Origin: Bacillota bacterium
GTDB taxonomy: Bacteria; Bacillota; Clostridia; Christensenellales; CAG-138
Direction: 5' to 3'
Length of the DNA stretch: 64,000 nucleotides
Assembly: GCA_023400985.1 (NCBI GenBank)
Contig: JAEXEN010000032.1
Location: forward strand, 97,655 to 161,654
Made by a program: the position numbers and the translations under genes. The notes below the pieces were generated by a model. That model made no database searches and was not told the origin of the DNA. It saw only the letters and a list, made by a program, of their open reading frames with translations. Positions within the stretch are counted from its first letter, which is position 1. The number at the start of each line of letters is the position of its first letter. Of the stretch, positions 41,558 through 49,776 are shown piece after piece.

Positions 41558-41573
41558 AAAGCTGAAAATCTAA
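41460..41573 (+). CDS. Small basic helical phage protein
   Basis: 37 residues (start MATMQDYEAAKREL), AAAGGAG correctly spaced, rich in Lys and predicted helical. It overlaps the previous open frame by 98 bases. The composition and ribosome site make it the better-supported reading of this stretch. Confidence 0.6.
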   Translation: MATMQDYEAAKRELQRKNLTPKQYAAEIRKLAKKLKI

Positions 41574-41585
41574 GGAGGAAAAGAA

Positions 41586-42020
41586 ATGTCTAATTGGGAT
41601 TATGCCCGCGAAGCAGGTTCACGCCTTGCGGCGGGAGATTACAGGGTTGCCATCGTTGACGTGCAAGAAACCACGTCGAAGTCGGGTAAGCGGATGATCG
41701 TTGTTACTGTTCAGCCTAATGGCAGTAACATCAAGATTCAGCACTACATTGTGGAGGGCGATTATTTCAATCGCAATATGACCTCCCTGTTTGACGCTTT
41801 TCCGCAGATTGCGGAGGGCGACTTCAATTTTCTTGGTTGGGTTGGCTGCGTAGGCGCAGCAAGGCTCAAAGAGGACGAAAACGGCTATCTCAAGGTTCAT
41901 TACTTCCTTGACGAAAAACGCGCAGAAAAACTCCCCGCATGGGTTGGGGAAATGCCGGAGCGTCAAACCGTAACAAGCTTTGACAATATGGAGGAAACGG
42001 ACGAGCCTTTGCCGTTTTAG
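41586..42020 (+). CDS. DUF669-like phage protein with SSB-type tail
   Basis: 144 residues, OB-like beta-rich body and an acidic C terminus ending DEPLPF, the same form as the SSB C-terminal peptide that recruits repair proteins. DUF669 phage proteins lie with recombination ATPases, as here. Probably binds single-stranded DNA. AAGGAGG precedes the ATG. Confidence 0.75.
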   Translation: MSNWDYAREAGSRLAAGDYRVAIVDVQETTSKSGKRMIVVTVQPNGSNIKIQHYIVEGDYFNRNMTSLFDAFPQIAEGDFNFLGWVGCVGAARLKEDENGYLKVHYFLDEKRAEKLPAWVGEMPERQTVTSFDNMEETDEPLPF

Positions 42021-42023
42021 AAT

Positions 42024-42542
42024 ATGAAGCGACATTATGCAGAACGAGAAATTAACGACCTGCTCAAGGAACTGGAAATCATCACGGACAGCAGGGAGCA
42101 GGTAAACGGGCATGTAACGGGCTACTTTGATAAACACAAGGTAGCCCACACCACCCGCAAGCTCGATACGGGCGATTACAGCGCCATGATAGGCGAAATG
42201 ACGCTAGAACAAGATGTGGTCGTGGAGCGCAAGGCGAACCTTGACGAAATCGCGGGAAACTTCACCATAAGCCGACAGCGCTTTGAGGATGAATTTACGC
42301 GCGCCAAGGCGGATGGGCTAAAAGTTTTTCTTCTTATTGAAAATGCCTCGTGGTCTGACATTCTGCTTCACAACTACAAAAGCAAGCTGGAACCCAAGAG
42401 CCTTATAGCATCCCTGCTGGCATGGCAGGTTCGGTTCAATATCACAATCATTTTCTGCAAGCCCACCGAAACAGGGCAGATCATCCACGGAATCTTGTTT
42501 TATGCCGCAAGGGAAGCGCTGAAACGCGGCAATATCGCATAA
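42024..42542 (+). CDS. ERCC4-type nuclease
   Basis: 172 residues with the XPF/ERCC4 nuclease core: ITDSREQ, LDTGDYS and VVERKANLDEIAGN (the ERK-x3-D motif). It probably cuts branched DNA during phage replication or recombination. It begins four bases after the SSB-like gene. Confidence 0.85.
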   Translation: MKRHYAEREINDLLKELEIITDSREQVNGHVTGYFDKHKVAHTTRKLDTGDYSAMIGEMTLEQDVVVERKANLDEIAGNFTISRQRFEDEFTRAKADGLKVFLLIENASWSDILLHNYKSKLEPKSLIASLLAWQVRFNITIIFCKPTETGQIIHGILFYAAREALKRGNIA

Positions 42543-42567
42543 CCGCACGACACGAAAGGAGCGCACT

Positions 42568-42888
42568 ATGAATATCGTTTTGGTTAAGCACAGTAACAGC
42601 AATAAGACCTTTGCGTTCTACATCCCCGACGAGCTTGTGCCTTTCATCCATAAGGGGCAGGGTGTTCTTTGCCAGACAATGCACGGCCTCGCTTACGGCA
42701 AGACCACAACCGCCGTATTCAGCGGCGACGGGGCTAAAGACGTCGCCCTTGCTCACGGCGCGTACATCCCACTCAAGCCCATCGTGGCGTTTGAGCATCC
42801 CGAACTCGCCAATGCCGATTCCATCCGCAAGACCGTGACGCAGGAGTTTATGCGAAAGATCGCGGCGGCTTATGGCGTGAAGGAGTAA
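42568..42888 (+). CDS. Phage protein of unknown function
   Basis: 106 residues, GAAAGGAG before the ATG. Mixed alpha/beta, no membrane segment or known motif. Co-transcribed with the recombination genes. Confidence 0.65.
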   Translation: MNIVLVKHSNSNKTFAFYIPDELVPFIHKGQGVLCQTMHGLAYGKTTTAVFSGDGAKDVALAHGAYIPLKPIVAFEHPELANADSIRKTVTQEFMRKIAAAYGVKE

Positions 42889-42939
42889 GTTTCTATTCAT
42901 TAAACATGCCAGAAAGGCATTAAAGAAAGGGGAAACATC

Positions 42940-43710
42940 ATGAGCAAGTTTAAGGTAAGGTGCATTGGATTTAATACAGGAGAGCGCTATTTTACATTGG
43001 GTAATGTATATGAGTGGGAAAATGACACGCTCAAAAATGACAGGGGCCATACCTATCGCGACATCGTAAATGGCGAAAACCACCACAATTGGAGATTGTC
43101 AAGATGGTATACGTTTGAGCGTGTAGATGATGAACATAAAATCCTCATCACCACCAATGGCACAACCACCACCGCCCGCCTATACGACGGTAAGAAGGTA
43201 GTCAAGAGCGCCACGGCTGCCTGTGCCGCGAGCGATACGTTTGATTTCGCGGTCGGCGCGAACCTCGCGTATGACAGGCTTATGGACAGGTTGCCCGTTA
43301 CACCGTCGAAGCCCTCCGAGAAATCTGTGCAGGAGCCTATCAAACTGTACTGCACGAAGGACGATAGCGGGTACTTGACTAAAGGCAAAGTATACACTTT
43401 CGACGGGCACCAGCTGAATTACGATAACGGCCATGAGTGCTGGTATTTTAACAATTACGAAGAATGGCAAAAGGGTGATCGCAACTTAGCTTCCTGCCTC
43501 GTTCCCCTCGTCCACCGCCCCGCGAAGGTTGGAGAATATGTCCTTTCCACCGAGGACTGTTACGGGGAAATTCGCAACAATACCGTTTTCATTTGCAAAA
43601 AGGCGCAGCCGAACGGCAATATCCGCGTGGACGGATTAAATGAAAAATTCGAAATGGGAAACAACATTGACCTACCTCATTACCTCGTCTTGGACGGCTA
43701 CAACGGCTAA
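42940..43710 (+). CDS. Phage protein with two related halves
   Basis: 256 residues. The N-terminal segment GERYFTLGNVYEWENDTLKN and a middle segment SGYLTKGKVYTFDGHQLNY share spacing and residues, so the protein contains a duplicated small beta domain; a third weaker copy may be at the C terminus. AAAGGGG precedes the ATG. Function unknown. Confidence 0.65.
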   Translation: MSKFKVRCIGFNTGERYFTLGNVYEWENDTLKNDRGHTYRDIVNGENHHNWRLSRWYTFERVDDEHKILITTNGTTTTARLYDGKKVVKSATAACAASDTFDFAVGANLAYDRLMDRLPVTPSKPSEKSVQEPIKLYCTKDDSGYLTKGKVYTFDGHQLNYDNGHECWYFNNYEEWQKGDRNLASCLVPLVHRPAKVGEYVLSTEDCYGEIRNNTVFICKKAQPNGNIRVDGLNEKFEMGNNIDLPHYLVLDGYNG

Positions 43711-43756
43711 TGGCTTACTTGGGGTTGCGGGAGGCCGCAGAAAGGGGAATGAACCA

Positions 43757-43936
43757 ATGAACGCTGACATACGCGATGCCGCTGCGGGCCTATCTGGGAC
43801 AATCCTCGTTATGCTTGATGCCGTTATGAAAAAGGGCTTACCGAAACGAAGGGCTTACGCCATAACGCAAGCGATACTTTTAGATGCTACTGTGAAAATG
43901 ATCGACGCTATGAGGGAGGAACACACCGATGCGTGA
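43757..43936 (+). CDS. Small phage protein
   Basis: 59 residues, mostly helical, AAAGGGG upstream of ATG 43757. The next gene begins inside its last codons. No family. Confidence 0.6.
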   Translation: MNADIRDAAAGLSGTILVMLDAVMKKGLPKRRAYAITQAILLDATVKMIDAMREEHTDA

Positions 43937-44402
43937 GATTAAATTCCGTGGTAAGCGGTTGGATAACGGCGAGTGGGCGTATGGCGATCTGCGACAAGTA
44001 GAAGGGAGCGCCTATATCCTAGATTATGACACAGGAGACGACGGGGTATCGCAAGAGCATAGGATTTTCTTCAATATTGCCTATCAGGTTGACCCCGCCA
44101 CGGTCGGGCAGTATACAGGCCTAAAGGACAAGGCGGGTGTGGAGATTTACGAGGGTGATGTGATCAAACTCGTCACAGCCGACTTCGAGGAGATAACCAT
44201 CACTTGTGAGTTCGGCCCGGTACGCCGTCAGATTTTTGAAAACGAGGTCGAAATTACAGGCTTCTATTTTGTCCGTTCCAACGACGGAAGAAAAACGTTC
44301 CCGATAACCCACAACTACCTCGGAAAGCATGATACCGAGATATGGACGGTCATCGGCAACATCCACGACAACCCCGAGCTTATGGAGGTACAAAATGCTT
44401 AA
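43929..44402 (+). CDS. YopX-family phage protein
   Basis: 157 residues. The YopX pattern is clear: REIKFRGKRLDNGEWAYGD at the start and VGQYTGLKDKAGVEIYEGD in the middle, with IGNIHDNPEL at the end. Function of the family unknown; typical of Bacillota prophages. Confidence 0.92.
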   Translation: MREIKFRGKRLDNGEWAYGDLRQVEGSAYILDYDTGDDGVSQEHRIFFNIAYQVDPATVGQYTGLKDKAGVEIYEGDVIKLVTADFEEITITCEFGPVRRQIFENEVEITGFYFVRSNDGRKTFPITHNYLGKHDTEIWTVIGNIHDNPELMEVQNA

Positions 44403-44661
44403 TCCAAAGAAATACCGCAAGAAGCCCGTTGCGATCGAGGCAGAACAATACAATGGTGATCCAAGCAACGCAAGGCTATTTTGTCCGGAAGCTTTCGCCC
44501 ATAATGGACAGCTTATTATTCCCACGCTTGAGGGCGAGCATGTTGCCAGTATCGGAGATTATATTATCCGTGGGGTAAAAGGCGAGTTCTATCCCTGTAA
44601 GCCTGATGTTTTCGAAATGACCTATGAGCCTGTGGAGGCCGGGAAAGGAGAGGCGGAATGA
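44395..44661 (+). CDS. Phage protein of unknown function
   Basis: 88 residues, GGAGG before ATG 44395. The segment IGDYIIRGVKGEFYPCKP is a recurring phage motif in accessory proteins of this size. Function unknown. Confidence 0.72.
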   Translation: MLNPKKYRKKPVAIEAEQYNGDPSNARLFCPEAFAHNGQLIIPTLEGEHVASIGDYIIRGVKGEFYPCKPDVFEMTYEPVEAGKGEAE

Positions 44662-44864
44662 AAGCCTATAAGTGCGATATTTGTGATAAATATTGCGATG
44701 ATGTTTTAACGGTTCACGGCATATCGCAGCCAGGTTCGCACCGAAAATACTCATCCCTCGAAAACACGAGTGCAGACTGTTGCGAGGCTTGTTACGACGA
44801 AATAATGGAGAAAATCGCAGGAATGATGAGTCGGCCCCCAAAGGCCGGGGAGGAAAGTAGATGA
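44658..44864 (+). CDS. Small Cys-rich phage protein
   Basis: 68 residues with CDICDKYC and CCEACYDE, probably a zinc-binding fold. Starts in a four-base overlap with the previous gene. Confidence 0.65.
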   Translation: MKAYKCDICDKYCDDVLTVHGISQPGSHRKYSSLENTSADCCEACYDEIMEKIAGMMSRPPKAGEESR

Positions 44865-45205
44865 GTAAGTTTACGTTTGATATTTTTTGCGGTGGATACG
44901 ATTCTTTGGCCGTTTCAAAAGAACGATACACGCGGGAACAGGCCATCGAAATGGCAAAAGAGCAGATCGGCTATGCCAGCGGGGATTACGTGCTTGCGAT
45001 TGGCGATTGTTTTGTGGTCCACCGCGCGGGCATAAATGAGGACGGCGAGCCGTGTGTGGGCTGGTGGATGGAATATTCACAACGCAAGCGAAGCTGCCCG
45101 GCGTGGTCGTTTCACATTGCGCGCAGGGACCACAATCATTTTCTGGAAAAAGGATATGAGCACATTCATGTAGCCACGCAGGCCGGGGAGGGTGGACAGA
45201 AATGA
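44861..45205 (+). CDS. Phage protein of unknown function
   Basis: 114 residues starting in an ATGA overlap. Soluble, no motif recognised. Confidence 0.6.
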   Translation: MSKFTFDIFCGGYDSLAVSKERYTREQAIEMAKEQIGYASGDYVLAIGDCFVVHRAGINEDGEPCVGWWMEYSQRKRSCPAWSFHIARRDHNHFLEKGYEHIHVATQAGEGGQK

Positions 45206-45429
45206 AAAACATGTTTCAGCGAGTGCGCCATTGGTTCACGCGTACGTTCCCAAGAAAGCGGCTGTATTATGTAAGATACAGCGGATGGAGTGGTTGTGTT
45301 CGCGCGTATGGTGTCGGAAATGCTAAAAAGAAAGCATACAAACATTTTAGAGACTATATTCGACCCGACACAACATTTTCAGATTTTTGCACGGGAGCAC
45401 GCGTCGAAAGGATGGTGCGCCATGAATAA
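45202..45429 (+). CDS. Small basic phage protein
   Basis: 75 residues, very Arg/Lys/aromatic-rich, starting in an ATGA overlap. Possibly nucleic-acid binding; no family. Confidence 0.6.
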   Translation: MKNMFQRVRHWFTRTFPRKRLYYVRYSGWSGCVRAYGVGNAKKKAYKHFRDYIRPDTTFSDFCTGARVERMVRHE

Positions 45430-45967
45430 CGACCGCATATCCGAGATTCGCGCACGGTGCGATGCGGCAACGCCGGGGCCGTGGAAGTGGAAAATGTGGA
45501 CGGGATGTTTGAAGGACGTATATTTGGCGGGCAGCGAAAAAGTCGCCATGTCTTTTGGTAGATATGGTCGCTCGGGCGGAGCTCCATATTTTCCGCATAA
45601 TGGATTAATGACAAGGGTTGATAAACTGTTTACCCGTGCTCAAAAGAAGGAGCGGAAGTTTAGTTTTTTTGATTTTTTAAATCACCCAAATGCGGAGTTC
45701 ATTGCCCACGCCCGCGAAGATTTGCCTTGGGCGTTGGATATCATCGCCGCTCAACAGGCCGAGATCGACAGGCTGTCCGCGGCGCAACGGTGGATACCCG
45801 TAACGGAGCGCGAACCCAACGTGTTGGAAACGGTGCTGATTTACGATGGTGTCGAAGTTGGTGCCGGAATGCTGTTTGATGAATGCTACTGGGGCTATGG
45901 CGAAACCCCAACCCACTGGATGCCGCTTCCCGCCGTGCCGGAGAAAGGAGATAGCCGTGTTAAATAA
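45422..45967 (+). CDS. Phage protein with C-terminal DUF551 domain
   Basis: 181 residues from ATG 45422. The C-terminal part (RWIPVTEREPNVLETVLIYD … THWMPLPAVPE) is DUF551. The N-terminal half, with RCDAATPGPW, resembles other phage accessory proteins. Function unknown. Confidence 0.75.
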   Translation: MNNDRISEIRARCDAATPGPWKWKMWTGCLKDVYLAGSEKVAMSFGRYGRSGGAPYFPHNGLMTRVDKLFTRAQKKERKFSFFDFLNHPNAEFIAHAREDLPWALDIIAAQQAEIDRLSAAQRWIPVTEREPNVLETVLIYDGVEVGAGMLFDECYWGYGETPTHWMPLPAVPEKGDSRVK

Positions 45968-46409
45968 ATGGGAACAAGCAATTGTTGATACTTTACGTTA
46001 TTCTTTGAAAAAAGGATGCTCTGCCACGATCACCGCAGACGAGGTCCATATACCGATGAATGCAATGGAGAAATATGCGGAAGTGCGGGATATTATCGAC
46101 GGAATCGACCGCGACCGCCTTGAAACCATCTGCGTCGCCGATCGTGACGGACATATCATCGTGGTGCCGAAGGAAGCGCACCAGCCTATGTTCGTGAAGT
46201 CTGATGCCGTCGATATTTTCGACCAATGGAATGACGTTACGGGCGCTATACCAAACAGTACGTCGTGGTATTACGAGGCGCAGGCTGTTATTGAAGAAGT
46301 AGCAGCTATGGCGTTTGGGGCAGGCATATTTTATGAATCAGAGCGACGCTCAAAAGCCGAGGCAGAGGCGGCGCTTGCGGAAGGAGGGCATACCGATGAA
46401 CGAGATTGA
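45957..46409 (+). CDS. Phage protein of unknown function
   Basis: 150 residues from a GTG with AAAGGAG seven bases upstream; the frame is open further upstream but lacks a site. Middle segment is beta-rich, the end is Ala/Glu-rich helical. Unknown function. Confidence 0.65.
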   Translation: MLNKWEQAIVDTLRYSLKKGCSATITADEVHIPMNAMEKYAEVRDIIDGIDRDRLETICVADRDGHIIVVPKEAHQPMFVKSDAVDIFDQWNDVTGAIPNSTSWYYEAQAVIEEVAAMAFGAGIFYESERRSKAEAEAALAEGGHTDERD

Positions 46410-46680
46410 AAAGTCCATAAAAGCGTTTGAAATTTCGCTTGAAAATCCGTTAGCGGAGCACATGCGTACACCAGCATACGCCGTGATTGAACCTGCGTTC
46501 CTAACCGCCCTTGCCGCCCTCCGCGAACAGGCAGAGCGGGAGAAGGGGTGCGAGTATTGCAATGGGCCATCAAACGCATACGTCGCGATACAGAAGTATC
46601 CTACTCGTGGGATGATCGGAACAACACCTAACTTCTGCCCCATGTGCGGTCGCAGATTGGAGGTAAAGCAGGATGGATAA
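46396..46680 (+). CDS. Phage zinc-ribbon protein
   Basis: 94 residues with two CxxC pairs (CEYCN, CPMCGRRL) typical of phage accessory zinc ribbons. GAAGGAGG precedes the ATG. Confidence 0.72.
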   Translation: MNEIEKSIKAFEISLENPLAEHMRTPAYAVIEPAFLTALAALREQAEREKGCEYCNGPSNAYVAIQKYPTRGMIGTTPNFCPMCGRRLEVKQDG

Positions 46681-47056
46681 GTTATTGGACGCGATTTTAG
46701 AAAAAAACATCGGGAAAACGGATAACGGTAGCCCTCATGGCATTTTCTCTTGCCGGGAATTGCGTGCGCTTTTAACCGAACTCGCCGAATATCGCCGCGC
46801 CCAGCAGGAGAACAGGCCGCTCACGCTGGACGAGCTGCGGGGGATGGATGGGGAACCGGTGTGGGTTGTCCCTATAAACTTGCATGAATGGATTTGTGAT
46901 GCAAGAGACGGCAAACCGGAATGGGGTATGGTACGAAAATCATGGGTACGCATCTGGCGAAGCGAAACAGCCGATCTGATGCATACGGATTTCGATTTCG
47001 AGGACTACGGCAAAACATGGCTTGCCTACCGCTCCAAGCCGAAGGAGGAAGTATGA
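46673..47056 (+). CDS. Phage accessory protein
   Basis: 127 residues; LTLDELRGMDGEPVWVV followed by a WICDAR segment is a common phage pattern of unknown function. Overlaps both neighbours by a few bases. Confidence 0.75.
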   Translation: MDKLLDAILEKNIGKTDNGSPHGIFSCRELRALLTELAEYRRAQQENRPLTLDELRGMDGEPVWVVPINLHEWICDARDGKPEWGMVRKSWVRIWRSETADLMHTDFDFEDYGKTWLAYRSKPKEEV

Positions 47057-47334
47057 GCGAACAAAGACTGATTGATGCGGTAGCGCTGGAAGATAAGCTC
47101 GCGGAGTGCACTGGGCGCGCTGACACAAAATCCGCATATGCTGCATTTTGGACGGCAATCCGAGCGGTGAGGGCGTGGCCCACCATCGACCCATTTAAGC
47201 ATGGGCGGTGGGAATTTGTAAACGATTACGAATCAAGATGTACGCATTGCAAAGAAAATGCAAACGTAGATCATCCAAGAGAACCGCGATTCTGCCCCAA
47301 CTGCGGGGCTAAGATGGATGGGGAGGAAGTATGA
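47053..47334 (+). CDS. Phage zinc-ribbon protein
   Basis: 93 residues. RLIDAVALEDKL at the start and CTHCKEN … FCPNCGAKMDG at the end are typical of a widespread phage accessory family. Starts in an ATGA overlap. Confidence 0.75.
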   Translation: MSEQRLIDAVALEDKLAECTGRADTKSAYAAFWTAIRAVRAWPTIDPFKHGRWEFVNDYESRCTHCKENANVDHPREPRFCPNCGAKMDGEEV

Positions 47335-47696
47335 AAAAGTGTAGCGGCGAGTGCCAACCGTGCTGCGACTTCTGTAAGTCTGCGGTTCATGAGATCGCAA
47401 GCGATGGTGACAACCTTGAGCCGGTTGCATGTGTGCTACATCGTGATTATGCGCACCAACAGATCGCAAAAGGTTGCGGCTATTGTGACGATTTCGAATG
47501 CTTTAATGTTCCTCCTACCAACGCCGACCGCATACGCGGCATGGTAGATAAAGATTTGTCGCAGTTCAGTTTGCTAAAAACGCCATTTTGCCTATCTGAC
47601 CTTGACGACGACATTCCAGAACGCTGTGAACAATTTTTAGATTGTTACGCCTGTAAACTTGACTGGCTTCAACAGTTAGTAAGGGAGGAAGTATGA
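47331..47696 (+). CDS. Cys-rich phage protein, paralogue 1
   Basis: 121 residues with many Cys. It shares NADRIRGM and DWLQQLV with the following gene, so the two form a tandem pair. Starts in an ATGA overlap. Function unknown. Confidence 0.7.
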   Translation: MKKCSGECQPCCDFCKSAVHEIASDGDNLEPVACVLHRDYAHQQIAKGCGYCDDFECFNVPPTNADRIRGMVDKDLSQFSLLKTPFCLSDLDDDIPERCEQFLDCYACKLDWLQQLVREEV

Positions 47697-47977
47697 GTAA
47701 TTCAGGATGCAATAGCTGTCCAGCCTATGCAAAATGCACCGTAAATTATCGCGGCTCTTCGTGTGCTGCATTGCGAGCCTCTTATGGGCTGGATTCTGAC
47801 CCAAAAACCAACGCCGACCGCATACGGAGCATGAGCGACGAGAAGTTGGGCGAATTGCTGTATTCCGTATACTCAGACGGCCTCAAGGATGGTATAGGGC
47901 AGGAAATTACGGGTCCGTGGAAAGTTACCGGCAACTGGACTGACTGGCTCCAACAGCCGGTGAAGGAGGAAACGTAG
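47693..47977 (+). CDS. Cys-rich phage protein, paralogue 2
   Basis: 94 residues; KTNADRIRSMSD and TDWLQQPVKEE match the preceding protein in order. The N-terminal Cys cluster differs. ATGA overlap with the upstream gene. Confidence 0.7.
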   Translation: MSNSGCNSCPAYAKCTVNYRGSSCAALRASYGLDSDPKTNADRIRSMSDEKLGELLYSVYSDGLKDGIGQEITGPWKVTGNWTDWLQQPVKEET

Positions 47978-47978
47978 C

Positions 47979-48221
47979 ATGTGGACACCTTACACGGAAG
48001 AATGGTCGGTAGAACCTTGTGCCCATCGCTTCACAAAGGATTTTTACGATGGCTATGTTATTCTTCCTTGCTTTAAAGTGAAAATCTGTGACAATTGCGG
48101 TGAAGTCACAATGATATGCGGAAAGATACTAAGCACAATTTTCGCGGTCTTTTTTGCGCCATTCTGGAGTGGAAAAATCGTGCTCAAGAAAGGGGAACAG
48201 ACATGCTCGCCCAAGACATAA
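47979..48221 (+). CDS. Small phage protein with a hydrophobic segment
   Basis: 80 residues; a CDNCGE pair and a hydrophobic stretch (ILSTIFAVFFAPFW) that could anchor it in the membrane. GGAGG lies upstream. Overlaps the next gene's start. Confidence 0.6.
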   Translation: MWTPYTEEWSVEPCAHRFTKDFYDGYVILPCFKVKICDNCGEVTMICGKILSTIFAVFFAPFWSGKIVLKKGEQTCSPKT

Positions 48222-48574
48222 GAACCATCCTTGCTTCTTTCGAGCAGGCCGAAAAAGATTACAAGTGGGCATATGACCAAGTAGGACTTCTAGATAAAGA
48301 AACACAAGACATTCTTCACAGCCTTGAACTTGACCCTATAAATAAGAACGAGCGTAACCGGCTTGCTACGAGGCTTCAAAAGGTTAGGAAGCAACGTAGG
48401 GTACACAAGGACACAGTACAAAGCAACGAACCGATTGTTACTTTCTTACAAGGCGAGAAAGGCCGCAACATGCTTAATCTTCTCAGGGAGGTTCTTGGAA
48501 AAACCCGTAAGGTCGAGGATTTGCAGGAGATCAGAACGTACAGGCAAAAAGCGGTGAAAGGACGGCACGCATGA
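48203..48574 (+). CDS. Phage coiled-coil protein
   Basis: 123 residues, highly charged and helical from end to end (NERNRLATRLQKVRKQRR), GAAAGGGG upstream of ATG 48203. No family. Confidence 0.62.
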   Translation: MLAQDIRTILASFEQAEKDYKWAYDQVGLLDKETQDILHSLELDPINKNERNRLATRLQKVRKQRRVHKDTVQSNEPIVTFLQGEKGRNMLNLLREVLGKTRKVEDLQEIRTYRQKAVKGRHA

Positions 48575-48888
48575 GCATTTATGCAGTAGACTTTGACGGG
48601 CTGCTTTGTGAAGAAGCATGGCCTGAGATCGGTGCGCCGCACATGGCGGTTATCAACCACTTCGTTAACCTTCGCGCTTGTGGACATAAACTGATACTAA
48701 ATACTTGCCGCGAAGGGAAATACCTTGAGGACGCAAAACGTTGGTGCATGGCACGCGGGCTGGTATTCGATGCCTACAACGCCAACCTTGCCGAGCGGAT
48801 TAAACAATATGGCGGTGATTGCAGAAAAATATCGGCAGATTATTACGTTGATGATAAAAATTTATTCCTTAAGGAGGTAAATTTATGA
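48571..48888 (+). CDS. HAD-like phage hydrolase
   Basis: 105 residues with motif I DFDGLLC (Thr replaced by Leu), a motif II-like LILNTCRE and motif IV-like YYVDDKN. Small HAD-type phage proteins are common; the replaced Thr may reduce activity. ATGA overlap on both sides. Confidence 0.75.
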   Translation: MSIYAVDFDGLLCEEAWPEIGAPHMAVINHFVNLRACGHKLILNTCREGKYLEDAKRWCMARGLVFDAYNANLAERIKQYGGDCRKISADYYVDDKNLFLKEVNL

Positions 48889-49220
48889 ACCGGGCTGAAA
48901 TCCTTGACACGGCAAAAAGCCTTATCACGGGCGACCGTCAGGAGCAATACGGGGATGCCGCGCAGATATATAAGGTTGTGGGTAAAATGTGGGGCGACTA
49001 TATCTTCGAAGGCTTTGCAAAGCGTTATGGGCCAATCTATGATAGCGACAGCAAGCAGATCACCGGCTTTGTTTTTTCTCCCCAAACCGTTTTAACTATG
49101 CTCGCTCTCATGAAAATTGGCCGCGAAGTGTCTGGCAACCACAAGGACGATAATTTTATAGACGCGGCGGGATATATCGCGCTGGCAGGGGAGATTGCGG
49201 GAAGCGACGAGCAGCCGTGA
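48885..49220 (+). CDS. DUF6378-type phage protein
   Basis: 111 residues. LITGDRQEQYGDA near the start and MLALMKIGREVSGNHKDDN near the end match a widespread phage family. It resembles all-alpha nucleotide hydrolase folds, but no function is established. Confidence 0.78.
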   Translation: MNRAEILDTAKSLITGDRQEQYGDAAQIYKVVGKMWGDYIFEGFAKRYGPIYDSDSKQITGFVFSPQTVLTMLALMKIGREVSGNHKDDNFIDAAGYIALAGEIAGSDEQP

Positions 49221-49753
49221 ATACCACAGTCTACCTTGCGGAAACCATCAAGGAACGCGTGACCTTTAGGCAAGTGGCAGAACGGTACGGTCTATCATTT
49301 AGCCATACAGGATATGCAATATGTCCATTCCATTCCGAAAAGACTGGCTCTCTTAAGGACAAAGGCGAATATGGCCGATGCTTTGGATGCGGATGGTACG
49401 GCGATGTGTTGGATTTCACGCGGAAGTTTTTTGATATATCGCTCAGTGATGCCATGAGCCGATTGAACGATGACTTCTCTCTTAGCTTGCCGCTCGACCG
49501 CCGCCTGACCTTAAGGGAACAGCGCGACGCCGAAAGTAAGCTACGCGAGATCACAATGAGGCGGGAGGCGGAACAGGCGAGCCGTATCGCCCATGAGCGG
49601 CTTTACGATTCACTTTGGGATGAGTACGCCCGCCTCGAACGAAATGCCGTGCTATACGCGCCTCAGAGCGTTGACGATGAATGGGATGATCGGTTCTGTG
49701 AGGCGATACGCAGGTTGCCAGAAGTACAATTTGAGATCGATACCCTACTATAA
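49217..49753 (+). CDS. CHC2 zinc-finger protein (primase-type)
   Basis: 178 residues from a GTG that overlaps the upstream stop. The DnaG-type zinc finger is clear: CPFHSEKTGS followed by CFGCGWYGDVLDF. The rest is charged helix without a TOPRIM domain, so it may supply template recognition to another protein. It lies directly before the VapE-like helicase gene. Confidence 0.85.
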   Translation: MNTTVYLAETIKERVTFRQVAERYGLSFSHTGYAICPFHSEKTGSLKDKGEYGRCFGCGWYGDVLDFTRKFFDISLSDAMSRLNDDFSLSLPLDRRLTLREQRDAESKLREITMRREAEQASRIAHERLYDSLWDEYARLERNAVLYAPQSVDDEWDDRFCEAIRRLPEVQFEIDTLL

Positions 49754-49776
49754 AACCGCGAAAGCGTGGTGAAAAC

